Shown: piece by piece, positions 1 through 22,043 of the stretch
How the letters are laid out: every line of letters begins with the position of its first letter
How positions within the stretch are numbered: position 1 is the first letter of the stretch
Assembly (NCBI RefSeq): GCF_901709675.1
Contig: NC_051090.1
Span: 432,842-496,841, forward strand
Source of the DNA: Syngnathus acus
Lineage: Eukaryota > Chordata > Actinopteri > Syngnathiformes > Syngnathidae
Reading direction: 5' to 3'
Length of the DNA stretch: 64,000 nt
Notes under the pieces: generated by a model
Seen by the model: the letters and a program-made list of their open reading frames with translations, nothing else
What the model was told of the DNA's origin: nothing
The model's database searches: none
Position numbers and translations under genes: made by a program

Positions 1-673
1 GCAAGACGAGGAGCAGCCTTCGAAAGGCACTCTCTAGCGCAGCTCCGCTGAGACGTGGTGGAAGTAGGTTGAGACGTGAATCATTTCAGTCTGTCTCTGC
101 AGCCAGTCACATTGTGCATGCGTGTATCTCCTCTCCTCCAGCTTCCAACATTTACGTATGAGGGTGTGCGTGCAGGATGTAAGTCGATGTGTATATATCT
201 ATCTATCTATATCTTGGGATTCTGCAGCCCAAATGCCTTTTGTAGGCCATTGACAATGCAAAGAATGGGGAATTTGTTCAGATGGTCACGTCCTGGCCGA
301 CCTAGATAGCACTCCATGGTTTTTAGGGAATTTCAAAGCCGGTTCATGTACAGTTCACTTTCACTGCTCAACTCGGTGCTAATCCTTGACCGTTGAAAAA
401 GTCCAATTCCAGACTGAGGAAAGAAACGATGGCGCATTCTGCTGTCATCTTCCCCTGGTTTCACTTGTATGCAAATGATTTGAGTCAGCAAGTTAGTCAA
501 ATTTGGCCTAAATGGGAGTCTTCTCACGCACTAACATATACAGCTCATGCATTTCATCTTTGGCAGGCAGGCAGGCAGGCAGGCAGGCAGCATGCGCATA
601 TATGGATGCTTATGGAAGACAAATCTGGTTTCCAACGATTTCTTTTTTCTTCCCAATCTTGCTCCTTCTCCAG
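1..673. other. Intronic/upstream sequence, no exon recognised
   Basis: This stretch precedes the first recognisable Eph receptor exon and should be intron. The preceding Eph exons (signal peptide, ligand-binding domain, cysteine-rich EGF-like region) are not visible in any frame, so they lie off the left edge. The only structure seen is a short (GGCA)n run at about 571-592, next to the pyrimidine-rich acceptor of the exon that starts at 674. Confidence 0.6.
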
Positions 674-11084
<10,411 letters not shown>

Positions 11085-13215
11085 TGGCCAATGTTTTTTG
11101 GTAAGGGCGGTGTGCTCTACTTTTGCACGTGTACATGCCATCCCTCCCCTCCCTTCCTCTTCCTCGCCAACGCGGTTCAGACTCTGCTCTGCTCTTCTCT
11201 TCTCGCTTCCGTTTCAACGTAATGTCTCGATGGAAGTGATTAAATGCAGGGTGAGCAGCTCTTCAAGTGGTTAAAAAGGTATCTGGTCTTTACAAGCCCT
11301 GATCTGCTCTGACCTGCATAAAAGCCCGTTTCCGTTTGCCAACTTTTGAAGTTTGATTCAAGGACAGACAGCGCCACCTTAAGTAGCCATTGTACAAAGA
11401 TGCTAGGGAGGGGGAAATAGGTATCTCCAAAGAATAACCAGTGGTGTCAACGAAAACCTATCCAAAAAGCACATTCTTGTGTGAAAAGATGAAAAGTGAG
11501 AACCCATGGTTAAGTGAGACTGTGACCATCTTCTTTCTCTTCATATTGAAGAATGTGTACATATTATGAGATGGGCTGTTTATCTGCCAATTTGTCTTAG
11601 GACTGTGATTACTGTTCTTCACAATGAGCTGCTGTGTTTACATGAACAACCAAGTTTGACATGCATTTCCTGGTCTCTCCTTTTGATCATTAAAAGAGTC
11701 GATCACAGCTTCCAAGCCATGGCTGGCCTACTTGAATCATTCATTCAGAGTACCGTTGTTCAAATCAGCACAAATACTCTCGGAAGCCCAGAGAGTATGG
11801 GAAAGACACATTCAGTACAAGATTATTATTTTATTTTTTTGGGACATGCACAAGAGCAACAGACAGGCCACAGTATACAACTAATGTATTCAAATGAGGT
11901 CTTCCTGTTGTGCACAAAATGCAGTGGATGGCAAAGTCTTATGCCGTTTAGCTGCAATAGCGACACTCGACAGGAGCTCAGTCATTTCTTTAGCACCTGA
12001 ACATGTCGCATGCGCAAATCAAGTGACTTTTGTACTTGTGTGGATGATGATGATGATGATGAAACCTTTGGATGAGTCTGATTGTTCTACTCACTGCTCA
12101 TCCCATGGGACATTTGTGAGCGAGCGATGGATGGATGCATGTGGTCTGTTTTGGAAAAGCAACCGCTGGCAGGCAAATCCAAAGCCTTTAGATCTGACAA
12201 TTGTGTCATTTCAACTTTTCAACCAAGAATACGGGCAAGGCCCATTTTTTTTCTCCTCCTCAAAGCAGCAAGATCCACACAGACTTTGTTGGATAACTAA
12301 CAATTGAGGAACCCTCTCAATTTGCTGCGACAGCTGCAAAGGCGAGTCTCTTCTATTTTCTAGGAGAAAGAAATTGGAAGTTGTTATTTTCAATAGGTTT
12401 TGTTTTCGCATGACTGAAATCGGTGTTTTGTCAAGCACCACTGTTTTTCACTGCTTTGTCTTTTTTTTGTTAATATCTTGCAAAAATGGAAAGTACGGAG
12501 TAGGGAAATCTTCCACCAACAATGTGATGAAATACAAAACAAAACCATGACATACAAGTCAATAAATGCTCATTGAGCATTGGGAAAATACAAAAATGGT
12601 GCCAAAATCATTTCTTTGATGTCATTCAATCAGGTTGTCAATCCTCAAGGGTATGAATGACCTCTGACCTCAGGAGCACAATGAATGCTCCAGGGTCGTC
12701 CTAATCAGGCAGCCCATGATCATTCATCTCAGCTGGTGTGTTTTTATGATGAGATCCACTAATATCACTTTTGGACTGTTTATTTTTTTCAAATTTGTAC
12801 CAGTCTGATCAAACATGCTCTCCGGATGTGTTATGCCTTCTCAATTATTTATTCCAACTTGCTATGTTGACTGTCAAACTATTAAGGATGCACTGACACC
12901 ATTTGTTGGTTTCTAATTTAAAAGATGAACAAATCGAGCCGAGCCGAGCCGAGCCGCCGTGTGTTTTCATGTCAATAACTCGAGCCATCATTCAAGCATC
13001 ACGTGCCATTGCCAATAACACTGTACTATAATGGCTCTTTGCACACTCCTGTATATTATGATGCCGGCGTGTAAATGGGTGTATTGTACATACTTTGTGT
13101 GCTGTTCAGTGTACCTAAAACATGTTTGGTGAGTGCAGGTTTGTAGATGTTATCTTTTTGGAACCAATACACTTGTAATGCACTGTTGATCAATAAAGTC
13201 AATCAAGCTGTCTTT
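11085..13215 (+). other. ephb3: Probable ephb3 3' UTR
   Basis: About 2.1 kb follows the TAA stop with no recognisable coding sequence. It is AT-rich, contains several ATTTA-type tracts, and ends at a canonical AATAAA (13192-13197). The (CGAGC)n run near 12937-12957 is a short microsatellite. The UTR extent is inferred from the signal. Confidence 0.6.
13192..13197 (+). promoter_or_regulatory. Poly(A) signal AATAAA, ephb3
   Basis: A canonical AATAAA lies in gatcAATAAAgtcaatc, followed within 25 nt by a T-rich element (tgtctttttc). It is the first convincing signal with a downstream element after the ephb3 stop. Confidence 0.6.
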
Positions 13216-13818
13216 TTCAACAAACTGGGACAAGACTGCATTCATTTTTTTATGTCTGGCATAACAATAATGACTTAACCTTAACCATGTGAAGATCTAT
13301 GTACCTGTCGACTCCAGATGCATCATGTTCACAGTGCCTTTCAAGAAGAAAACATCTGATGACGAATGTGCGTGCGTGCGTGCGTGTCGTTGCAGGCCTT
13401 GGCTCAAAATCTAAGGACTGACGGCGTAAAGCAAAGCCTGCTCAGGCGTGTTTGTGATGACAACATAGAGCATGCTGCATGACCTCACCAAGGAGGGGGG
13501 GCGGGGGGGCAAAACAAATCAATGATACAGGAGGAGAAGGAAGCACTTGCGTTTTGTCTTCACCACTATCACAGGCTATTTTTTGTCCATCGACAGTTTC
13601 TCCAGAAAGTCCCTAGATAAATAATTAACAGCCTTGTTTCTGACCGCGCTCTACATTTTTCTTTTGGGGCATCATTACTGGTGAAGACAAGAGGAGAGGA
13701 GAGGAGCTTTGTCTCAGTCTGGCTCTCTTTTCATGTCACCGCTTGGCTTCACCTCTCGAGTCCCACACAGAACTCTCTGCAGGCTGATCTATTATTGAGC
13801 AGCAGTCAGAAGCTGCTA

Positions 13819-13828
13819 TCTCGCTCGC

Positions 13829-13920
<92 letters not shown>
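13819..13920. repeat. (GCTC)n followed by (CT)n microsatellite
   Basis: About five GCTC units are followed by roughly 39 uninterrupted CT dinucleotides, ending at an AACTAG boundary. It is intergenic. Confidence 0.95.
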
Positions 13921-13923
<3 letters not shown>

Positions 13924-13990
13924 TAGCATGGTCAAATAAATATGACACTACAGTACTGGCTGGAGAGACTTGCACACATTTGAACAAAAG

Positions 13991-14225
13991 CGGCTTAAAG
14001 GGATGTCAAGTCCAAAGGTTTCTTGACAACAATATGTTTTATTCTAGACACAGCATTGTGATTAATATTGCATTTGTGGAATAAGAAAAAAACAAAATCC
14101 TGCCCTAACGGCTTCAAGGGGATGTCAAGTCCAAACGTTTCCTTTACCTGCATGCTCCATGAGCCTCCACTATTGAGTAATATTGCATTTGTGGAATAAG
14201 AAAGAAGGCGCAAAATCCAGCCCCT
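13991..14225. repeat. Diverged ~118-bp tandem dimer
   Basis: Two adjacent related units begin at 13991 and 14109. Both start with cggctt.aaggg-atgtcaagtccaaa and both end with taatattgcatttgtggaataagaaa, with a less conserved middle. No TG...CA ends or target-site duplication were found, so it looks like a local duplication rather than an insertion. Confidence 0.75.
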
Positions 14226-15104
14226 TTTTATCCATCTCAATATTTGCCACCTGCTGTCAAGGTTCGACCTCATCAATGTATTCTTAATTGTATTTGAATG
14301 GTCAAAGGTCAGATGATCTTTGCTTCATCTCCATTTCCAATCCTCTCGTCTTCCCTTGCAGTCCTTCCTTCCACCTTGTTTTTTTTTTTTTCTTCCTTGC
14401 AGCACAAGCGAGCCCCTAGCTAGCTTTCCTGCCTACCATTGTTCTTTCTTCCCTCAAGTCTATATTTAGTTCTTGTAGAATCGAGGGGCCTGTGCTTGTA
14501 TTGTCTTCCTTTGGTGTCCTCATGACGTATTTGTCCTTATCCTGTATGCATTTTTCACCTGCAAAGATATCCAAGTGAGCAAACTTGCTGCTCTTCTGTT
14601 CTCCATTCTTAATTCTGAAGGGAGCTAAGCTCTAAGCCAAGGGGTTCAAATAGGCCAATGCACCAGAGCCCATATTATTCCATGAATGATTCTTTATTCT
14701 TATTTTACAACGGAGCCAAGTATAATGAGGACTCCAGGGATGTTTGACCTCAGTGCTAAAGGTTCAAAGAATATTCACATCATGAGATATGAATGAAAGA
14801 AATCATCATTAGAAATTCTCATGCTATTAATGGCTTGGCTTGACACAATTATGCTCCTTTTCAACAAGAACTTTAATACATCTATAAGGAGTCATTGTTT
14901 GTCTATCTTTCATAACGTTGGAGAGTCCCCTTGGCTCCCACACATTCTCCCGAAAGCAGCGCTGGCCTCGCCGATCCTGTCGTTGACCTCAAGGTGGATG
15001 GAGAGGGGCTACTGCCCAGATAGGTGAACTTGTCCACTGCCTGGAGGAAGTTTTGAGGCGGGGTAGGCCGGTGCACTACTTTGCTCTTTTTTGAGCCAAG
15101 TTGT

Positions 15105-15246
15105 GGCAGGCAGGCAGGCAGGCAGGCGGGCGGGCGGGCGGGCGGGCGGGCGGGCGGGCGGGCGGGCGGGCGGGCGGGCGGGCGGGCGGGCGGGCGGGCG
15201 GGCGGGCGGGCGGGCAGGCAGGCGGGCAGGCGGGCAGGCAGGCGGG

Positions 15247-15313
<67 letters not shown>

Positions 15314-15400
15314 CCACGCAGGCAGGCAGCCACGCAGGCAGGCAGGCAGGCAGCCACGCAGGCAGGCAGCCACGCAGGCCGGCAGGCAGGCAGGCAGGCA
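15105..15400. repeat. Compound (GGCA)n/(GGGC)n array, 296 bp
   Basis: Tetranucleotide units change from GGCA to a long pure (GGGC)n block, back to GGCA, then to a higher-order GGCAGGCAGCCACGCA pattern. Because 4 is not a multiple of 3, it is open in several frames on both strands (Arg-Gln-Ala-Gly on plus, Pro-Ala-Cys-Leu on minus). These are repeat artefacts, not genes. Confidence 0.97.
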
Positions 15401-16287
15401 CCTTCATTTCATTGGCATTGAGGTCAGCCAAGAAAAAGTCCCAGTCTCTTTCATGCACCTCTGTGACAGCCTGCAGGCGCCTGAGCTTGAACAGATAGTT
15501 TGCCATCCGTCCTGTACTCATTCTGGTAAACATGGCTTGCATAAACAATGAAAGTATTGCCAGGATATGAAAATCATCTCATCTCTGCGAACAGCAGGAG
15601 TCCAAGCATCTCTGTGGTGCTATCTGGAGCGCCGTCACTTGAGCCTATGAACTGGCCGTGAAGCCGAGCAGAGCGTTGTGTGCGCTCACATCAAAGACGG
15701 TTTGCTCTGCTGGCTTGGTGCTGGCTGGCATGGTGCTGCCATTGTGCTGCTCGAGCAGGCTCCCTCCTCCTTCTTATCTCCCCCAACAGACTGCGCTGCA
15801 ACACAGTGAACTGGCGACTGAAAAGACTGCTGCATGCAAGTGTGTGCACCATCCAAATGAGCCGCCAGCCCCAGTGGCCAGACACGCTCACAGGGCACAC
15901 ATCTATCTGTACTTGTATGGGAAGAAGAAATGACTCACAAAAAGGAGAAGAGCAACAGGGATCTCTATTGGTAGAATACGCTCACTGCAACTCCAAATAA
16001 AACGGAATGACGTACTTTCTTCTTCTTTTTTTTTAATTGAAACCCATGGTTAAATGCTATGTTTTTATTGTCAATGTTCAAATGACAGTGTTCATTCACA
16101 AATTTAACTCAACTTTGTCCTTGGCTTGATTTCAACATCCCTCCCTTCCTTCCTTCCTCCCTCCCTCCCTCCCTCCCTCCCTCCCTATTTTGATTCCAAA
16201 AGTCAACACGCCACCCAGCCAGACAAACAGAAAGGACCAAACTTCAGTTTCACCGGACCTGGTGCTCCAGCAGGATCCTCTGGCACC

Positions 16288-18840
16288 ATGTCTCAATCCA
16301 TCTTTCCATCATTGCTGCAGTTAGCTCTGCTTTTTCTTCAGATGCTGTGTGTAAAGGTTGAGGGGTCAGCACTGGTTCCCAGTGAACTTGCTCCAGTTCC
16401 TTGCAACGACAAAGCTGTGGAGAAGCTGTCTCGTCTGGCTCTCACCTACGTCAACGAGGATCGCGCGAATGGCTATAAGTTTGCCCTAAATCGCATTGCC
16501 AATGTCCACCTCCATGCTCAGGTGAGTGAGTGAGTGAGTGAGTGAGTGAGTGAGTGAGTGAGTGAGTGAGTGAGTGAGTGAGTGAGTGAGTGAGTGAGTG
16601 AGTGAGTGAGTGAGTGAGTGAGTGAGTGAGTGAGTGAGTGAGTAGCTGAAAAGAAAACGTACTTGAAGTTATGGTTTTTGTAATATTTAACTATTTGTTT
16701 CGTTGTATTAAATATCCATAAGGAAATATATCAAATCGATGCTCTGACCAAATAGAAATGCCAACATAGTGTAGGTGAAAGGTGCACTGTCCTTCTGGTT
16801 AATCATTGATAATATAGAATACATTGGCTGCCCCATCCTTAGTTGTCACTGATTGATTTATGATTCACAGGGCCCAGCAGGTAACGTGTATTACCTTGAC
16901 CTGGATGTCCTGGAAACCAAGTGTTACATCGGTAGTCCAAAACCATGGAAACGCTGTGATGTTAGACCATTCATGGAAACGGTAAGAACCGGTCTAATTG
17001 TTCGAAGGACCGGTCAAAGATCTTTTTGCCTTTTCCGTTCCAGCAAATCTCCGGTAACTGCAACACCACCATCCTCCACACATCGGAAGGTTACTCCTAC
17101 CTGTACAGTTACGACTGCACGCTTGTGCCAGGTCAGGGACTCTTTTGCCTTCACTCACAACTGATTTGAATGAAGTCCCTCATGCACTTTTCCATTCAGA
17201 CCCCGCAGAAAAGCTGCAACAGACATGTCCGACCTGCCCCGTCCTACTTCCTGTTGACAGCCAACAAGCTGTGCTGGCTGTTCAGCTGGCGCTGGCCTCC
17301 TATAAGAGTCAGTCCACTCTGGCCGCTGGCCTCGGAGTCAAGCGGATCACCAGAGCTGCCGAACAAGTGTGCACAGACCATGGATTACCTTTGCGTGGCT
17401 GTCTTGAAATTGAGCATGAGAAACACAGCAAATGTTGACGTTTGTGCAAAACGACTTGAACTGTTACTTTGCAGCACGTCGTCAGCCCTGCGCATTTATC
17501 CCTTTGTTTTTTTGAAAGGATTGTCTCACTGTACGATCGGTGTATTTCAGACAATGCCGGTGAAAGCGCGATTTGTGGAATTTACAGTCCACGAATGTCC
17601 GGAGGGAGTGAGAGAAAAAGGCAACTGCCAGCGGTTGACTCCTGCTTCAGACACTGAGGTTTGCAACGAGTCCGCAAATATTTTAGAAATGTATTTGTGC
17701 AACTCAACGTCCGTCCTTCCAGTAATAGACGACCGCTGCCCTAGACAGGAAAGTAAACAACCTTGGCCGCTAGACGAGAAAATACTGACGTTAACGCTTG
17801 ACTTATAGTAGGAGATGTTTTGCAAGTACTCAGGGACTGGCCACACATGTCACTTTTGGGCGGTGGGCAAAAATGTCCTTTTTGGCCATCTCACTATCCA
17901 CCTCTACATCGTGCCAAAAATGTGGAACCACGGGAATCTGTGGACTTTCTGTCCATCCGTTTTCACCCCCCCTGGAATCTGCGTACTTACTGTCCATCCA
18001 TTTTCAACCCCCCTTGTGCTGCTGTTCAGGGTCAAGGCGGGTGCTGGATCCCATTTAGCGTCTATGAATCGACTAGCGCTCGTGTTCTGCTTTGCCCCTA
18101 GACTGCAGGCTTTTGTACAGCATCGATACATGGAGACATGCATGCTCATCCAGACATTCAAGTGTCCTGCCAGATGTTCAAAACACAGGTATGGCGCCGC
18201 TTTTCATCATTGGTTTGCACATCACACTTGAAGGAAGTCACACGTTCCTGTGAAGCAGCAACGGTTGAAATTCTATTTCTAGTCTTTGACAACAAGTTTG
18301 GAGTGTGAATTTGACGTTGATCCGTCCCTTCCTCAGAACGTGGACGTCCTTCGCCCACTCCAGCCACAAGGTCACGACCTCCCCTTCCAGCCTGACATCC
18401 CAACGCTACCTCCATCCCATCACCCAGGAAAAGAACAGCAGCCTGCTCATTTGGACCCCACACCGCTCCCTGATCCATTTGAGCCCACATGGCTCCCTGA
18501 TCCTCAACCTGCACCATTTGAGCCCACATTGCTCCCTGATCCTCAACCTGCACCATTTGAGCCCACACACATTCTCCCCAGTCCTTCAAGGAATCCTCCA
18601 ATCACCTTCAGCTCATCTTCCAGTGAATCTGACGAAGATCTCTCATCCTCTGAGGAGCTAGGAGGCATTGTGGCTTTACGCCCACCACTGGACTTTCACT
18701 ACAAGAGGCAGGACCGCAAGAGACGGCAGGCCTTGACGGAAGGTTCACCATCCCACAAACCAACATTCCTGTCTGACTTCCCAAGTGGACCATCGCCTTT
18801 CCGTTCTTGCCCTGGTCCTGCACGATACACCACAGTTTAG
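16288..18840 (+). CDS. ahsg: Fetuin (fetuin-A/AHSG-like), secreted cystatin-family protein
   Basis: This is a liver-type secreted glycoprotein family that binds calcium-phosphate. Seven exons (16288-16521, 16871-16981, 17044-17131, 17200-17366, 17551-17658, 18102-18188, 18337-18840) give about 432 residues. The start ATG has a strong context (GGCACCATG) and opens a Leu-rich signal peptide. Two cystatin domains follow with the full fetuin 12-cysteine order: CND, KCYIG, RCDV, NCNTT, DCTLV, CPTCP, ECPEG, NCQRL, FCTAS, SCQMF, and a last Cys in SCPGPARYTTV. Fetuins pair the first and last Cys. GYKFALNRIANV matches the AHSG cystatin-1 helix, and the CPG-x-x-R C-terminus resembles AHSG more than FETUB. 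The last exon encodes a Pro-rich region with a 13-residue repeat and a Ser/Glu/Asp cluster. An ATTAAA at 19035-19040 is a likely poly(A) signal. FETUB remains possible. EPHB3 and the AHSG/FETUB/HRG/KNG1 cluster also share human 3q27. Confidence 0.85.
16522..16643 (+). repeat. (GTGA)n microsatellite starting at the fetuin exon 1 donor
   Basis: About 30 GTGA units begin at the first base of fetuin intron 1, so the repeat phase that follows CAG reads CAG|GTGAGT, a perfect 5' splice site. Every later unit also contains GTGAGT, but preceded by GA instead of AG. Confidence 0.95.
18441..18572 (+). repeat. 39-bp coding repeat in fetuin last exon
   Basis: The block ctccctgatcctcaacctg...cacatt recurs in frame (unit 39 nt), encoding LPDPQPAPFEPTL-type 13-residue repeats. 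There are two near-identical copies and a shorter, older one (LPDPFEPTW). Confidence 0.85.
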
Positions 18841-20688
18841 AAGGCCCTTTGTCTGTGTGCTGTGTATTTGGTCAAGGATGGCTGACAGAGTAAATACTCG
18901 GCTCTGTGACGTGACTTATCCGCGCAAACAACTCGTACCAATAAGAGGGACAGTATTTCCATGGACAAAAAAACAGCCAAACTAAATTCAAATGCAAGGA
19001 GATTTGGGTGGTTGGAATTTGAAGTCGGTGAGCAATTAAAGTTTGAACTCTGACTTTTGGCACCAGCGCGTTGGAAAAGAAAAAATCATAAAGTATTAAG
19101 GTCTCAGCAACACTAATAATAAGTATAATACCTATCTATATACATATTTCCACTAATCCTTACAGTTTTCCATAAATCCCCATTCTTTCCCAAGGGAATT
19201 TTCCAGATCTGAAAATTCCCACAATGTTGAGTGAGTAATTTATGAGTGAGTGTACTTTGCTCTGACTGGGCTGATTTTCCATGTAGCATGCACTTACTGT
19301 GCGACAGGGGGCGGTAGAGATCTGTCTGTTCCGTAACAGGCATCTCAAGCCGGCATTTAGTTGTCTTTTTTTCTTTTATTCATTGTAGAAATCTGGTGCA
19401 CGTTATGGCGTCATCAACACGACTTTTATTTCCATGTAACCTTCGTTTTCTTGAACGAAAGCCACGTGTGAAGGTTGGACATTTCCGATGGTCCGTGAAA
19501 GCAGCGACCGAGTTTTTAAATGAGAAGCAGATTGGGAGGGAGGAGTGGCTTTCCAAACTTCTGCCTCCCGTCCCGAGCCAAACGACGAGTCGAGCAGCGA
19601 CAGTAGTCTGTCTTCCTTCTTCCAGATAGATCTCGCTCTAAACACCTGGGCAAAAATACGACGCTTGAGGACTACAAGAAAAAAAGGTAAACGCCGCAGA
19701 AGCTGCCAATAAGGTGCATGCCACTTTGAGGCTGTTGAGTTCCATTGAAACCCTTTCAAAGGTTTTGCTCTCGGCTCCATCGCGTGGAAATAGCGGTTGA
19801 CTTGATTCCAAGTGTTGTGATTTATTTGATGTTTATTCCAAGGAGGTTTGAATCGTTTCAATATTTACTCTGAATGACAGTCAAACGGGAAACGTGATGA
19901 CATATTCCGACGAGTGTGACTCAACAATATCCGACGTCATTTTTCAGCTCCTCATCACTAAGTCATCAACTCGGGCTGCTCAAAAGAGATGAGTCATTTT
20001 TCTATTTGACATTTGTAATCGCCCAGAGACATTTTAGTCAGTGAATGACACGGTGTCGACTGGTGTCCCAGTTTAAGAGCACACTCCGGCGTCATGTTCC
20101 TAAAAGGGAGCAATTCCAATGCTGCCTGCCTGCCTGCCCATGATGAATGTGTCTCGTCTCCCCTTGTCACTTGCTTCGTGTTTTCCCCTAACCCTTAAAG
20201 AAGTCCCGAAATCACTTGCATCACTTCTGAGACACTTGCTTAGGCGTTGGCACTGAAATGCTGATGACGAATGTCCTATTTGAATCCACAGTCATCCCTC
20301 GCTTCACGCAGGTTACAAGCTGAAGTTAAATGCTGCAGTATGGAGAGCACAACTTGGCTTTGAGCATTGATCCACGATTGATTGACAGCTATTGTTTTCT
20401 CAGACAAAAGATTTGGCTTTTCAAAGTTAACCCTAAGCCTTCAAATGATCCGCTCAACAATGGGGAGTCAAACAACAAATAGAAGGCTGGAGATTTTGGC
20501 TGAAAGTAGTTCAGTCATTGGCTGACATCATAGCAGAACAATTTGCCAAGCCAGCAGAATCATTTGCAAATGGTACATTCACTGAATAGTTTTTGCATGG
20601 ACTGACTAGCAATCAATACCATTGTTAAACAACATTGTTGTCTTGCTTCTTCAGATGAAGCCACTAAATCAGAGGTGCCTGAACCTTT

Positions 20689-20767
20689 TCCTTCCTTCCT
20701 TCCTTCCTTCCTTCCTTCCTTCCTTCCTTCCTTCCTTCCTTCCTTCCTTCCTTCCTTCCTTCCTTCC
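20689..20767. repeat. (CTTC)n microsatellite
   Basis: About 19 uninterrupted CTTC/GAAG units in intergenic DNA. Both strands are open across it, giving Lys-Glu-Gly-Arg or Leu-Pro-Ser-Phe pseudo-proteins. Confidence 0.95.
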
Positions 20768-21891
20768 AAAAAGTCGTGTGCGTGGCATAGTAGTGTATTC
20801 CTTTTCTTTGGCAGGCACCATGTTGAGACCGGCGGATGACGTCATGTCGTTGACCCCTTTCACGCACCCACTTGCTATTGAGTGATGCGCCATGGAGGCC
20901 TATGGATGGACTTTTTTTTTTTTCTTAATCTCTAGATTGCCTTAATTGAAACAAAAATGTCCCTAGTACATCCATCTGAAAGAATTGTGGGAGTGTGCAT
21001 CCTATTACATGTGTGCGGTATTGTAATCAAGTATGTTTGACATGAGGCTTTTTTTTTGTTTGCTCCAAGGCATTGTTAACAAGCTGAGACAAGCCACAGA
21101 CAGAACCCATGGCACGGTACGGCCAAGTTGCCTGCCTTTGATGAATTCCATTCTGTGCTCGCAGTCCTCGACTAACCAGTAGAGCAAGCTGACGCTCACC
21201 ATACGTAGATGTGTGTATGCTGTTGTCATTGCCCAAATAGGTTTCTTGCTTGAAACAATACGCGTTAATACCTTGTGGTTCGGCATCAAAGAAAAGTAGG
21301 TCGATGTTGTCATGATGATTCTGCTGGCTGTATATTTTCTAGGGCTTTCTTTCACCTGTTTTGCCCAATAGACAAGTAGCAGTTGAATCCCTCCCTCCCT
21401 AAATGCATTTCAGACTGTCGTCTGCGCTTTGAATCTTGTATTTGAGTTTTCCTGGAGCTGTGATGTCATACTTTCCAAAAGCAATCAGTAGTAACTGTCG
21501 AGTTGTTTTTGCCGTCCGTGCATGTGACACCCATCGAAAATTTGGATGCATGGAAAATGCAGCTCAAGATTGGCTGTTTTCTTCCCCCAGTGCCCACGTT
21601 GGCCCAGTTTTTGCGCATTGGTTAAATGAGCAGGAAGAACAAGAGATGATACGTATGCGGTGCCCCCTTCTTTTTGAGAGTATCATTCAGGTCTGTGGAA
21701 GCACCCCCAGGACATCTGCTGTTAAATGATGATTTCATGCCGTGTTGAGCAAATAGCCTTAAGGTTGAGTGGAGCCACTTAAAGTGGCTATAATTACCAC
21801 TGAGATCGGACTTAATTGGAAGTGACACGAACCAATGGTTAGGCTCAGATATGCTGCTTAGTGCTAATAAGAGCAACCATCTATTCATGCC

Positions 21892-22043
21892 GGGCGGGCA
21901 GGCAGGCAGTCAGTCAGGCAGGCAGGCAGTCAGGCAGTCAGGCAGTCAGGCAGTCAGGCAGGCAGGCAGGCAGGCAGCCCTGCAGGCAGGCAGCCCTGCA
22001 GGCAGGCAGCCCTGCAGGCAGGCAGCCCTGCAGGCAGGCAGGC
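21892..22043. repeat. GGCA/GTCA array with 16-bp higher-order unit
   Basis: GGCA and GTCA tetranucleotides are mixed at first, then settle into about four copies of ggcaggcagccctgca. The accessory block (ccctgca) replaces the ccacgca block of the arrays at 15105, 33249 and 54583. Confidence 0.9.

Larger units (their letters stand above)
13216..16287. other. Intergenic region ephb3-fetuin, repeat-rich
   Basis: No gene was recognised. It holds a (CGTG)n run near 13370-13385, (GCTC)n/(CT)n at 13819-13920, a 118-bp diverged dimer at 13991-14225, the 296-bp GGCA/GGGC array at 15105-15400, and a (CCTT)/(CCCT) tract at about 16140-16186 just upstream of fetuin. The fetuin promoter must lie at the right end, but I see no clear TATA box. 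Confidence 0.6.

Noticed and set aside
15009-15551. Long open frames (up to 179 aa) on both strands across the GGCA/GGGC array
   Set aside because: Low-complexity Arg-Gln-Ala-Gly or Pro-Ala-Cys-Leu frames. A tetranucleotide repeat is read through all three frames, so openness is automatic.
19403-19861. 152-aa minus-strand ORF between fetuin and gpsm2
   Set aside because: No recognisable domain, no splice-consistent partners, and a composition like random AT-rich DNA.
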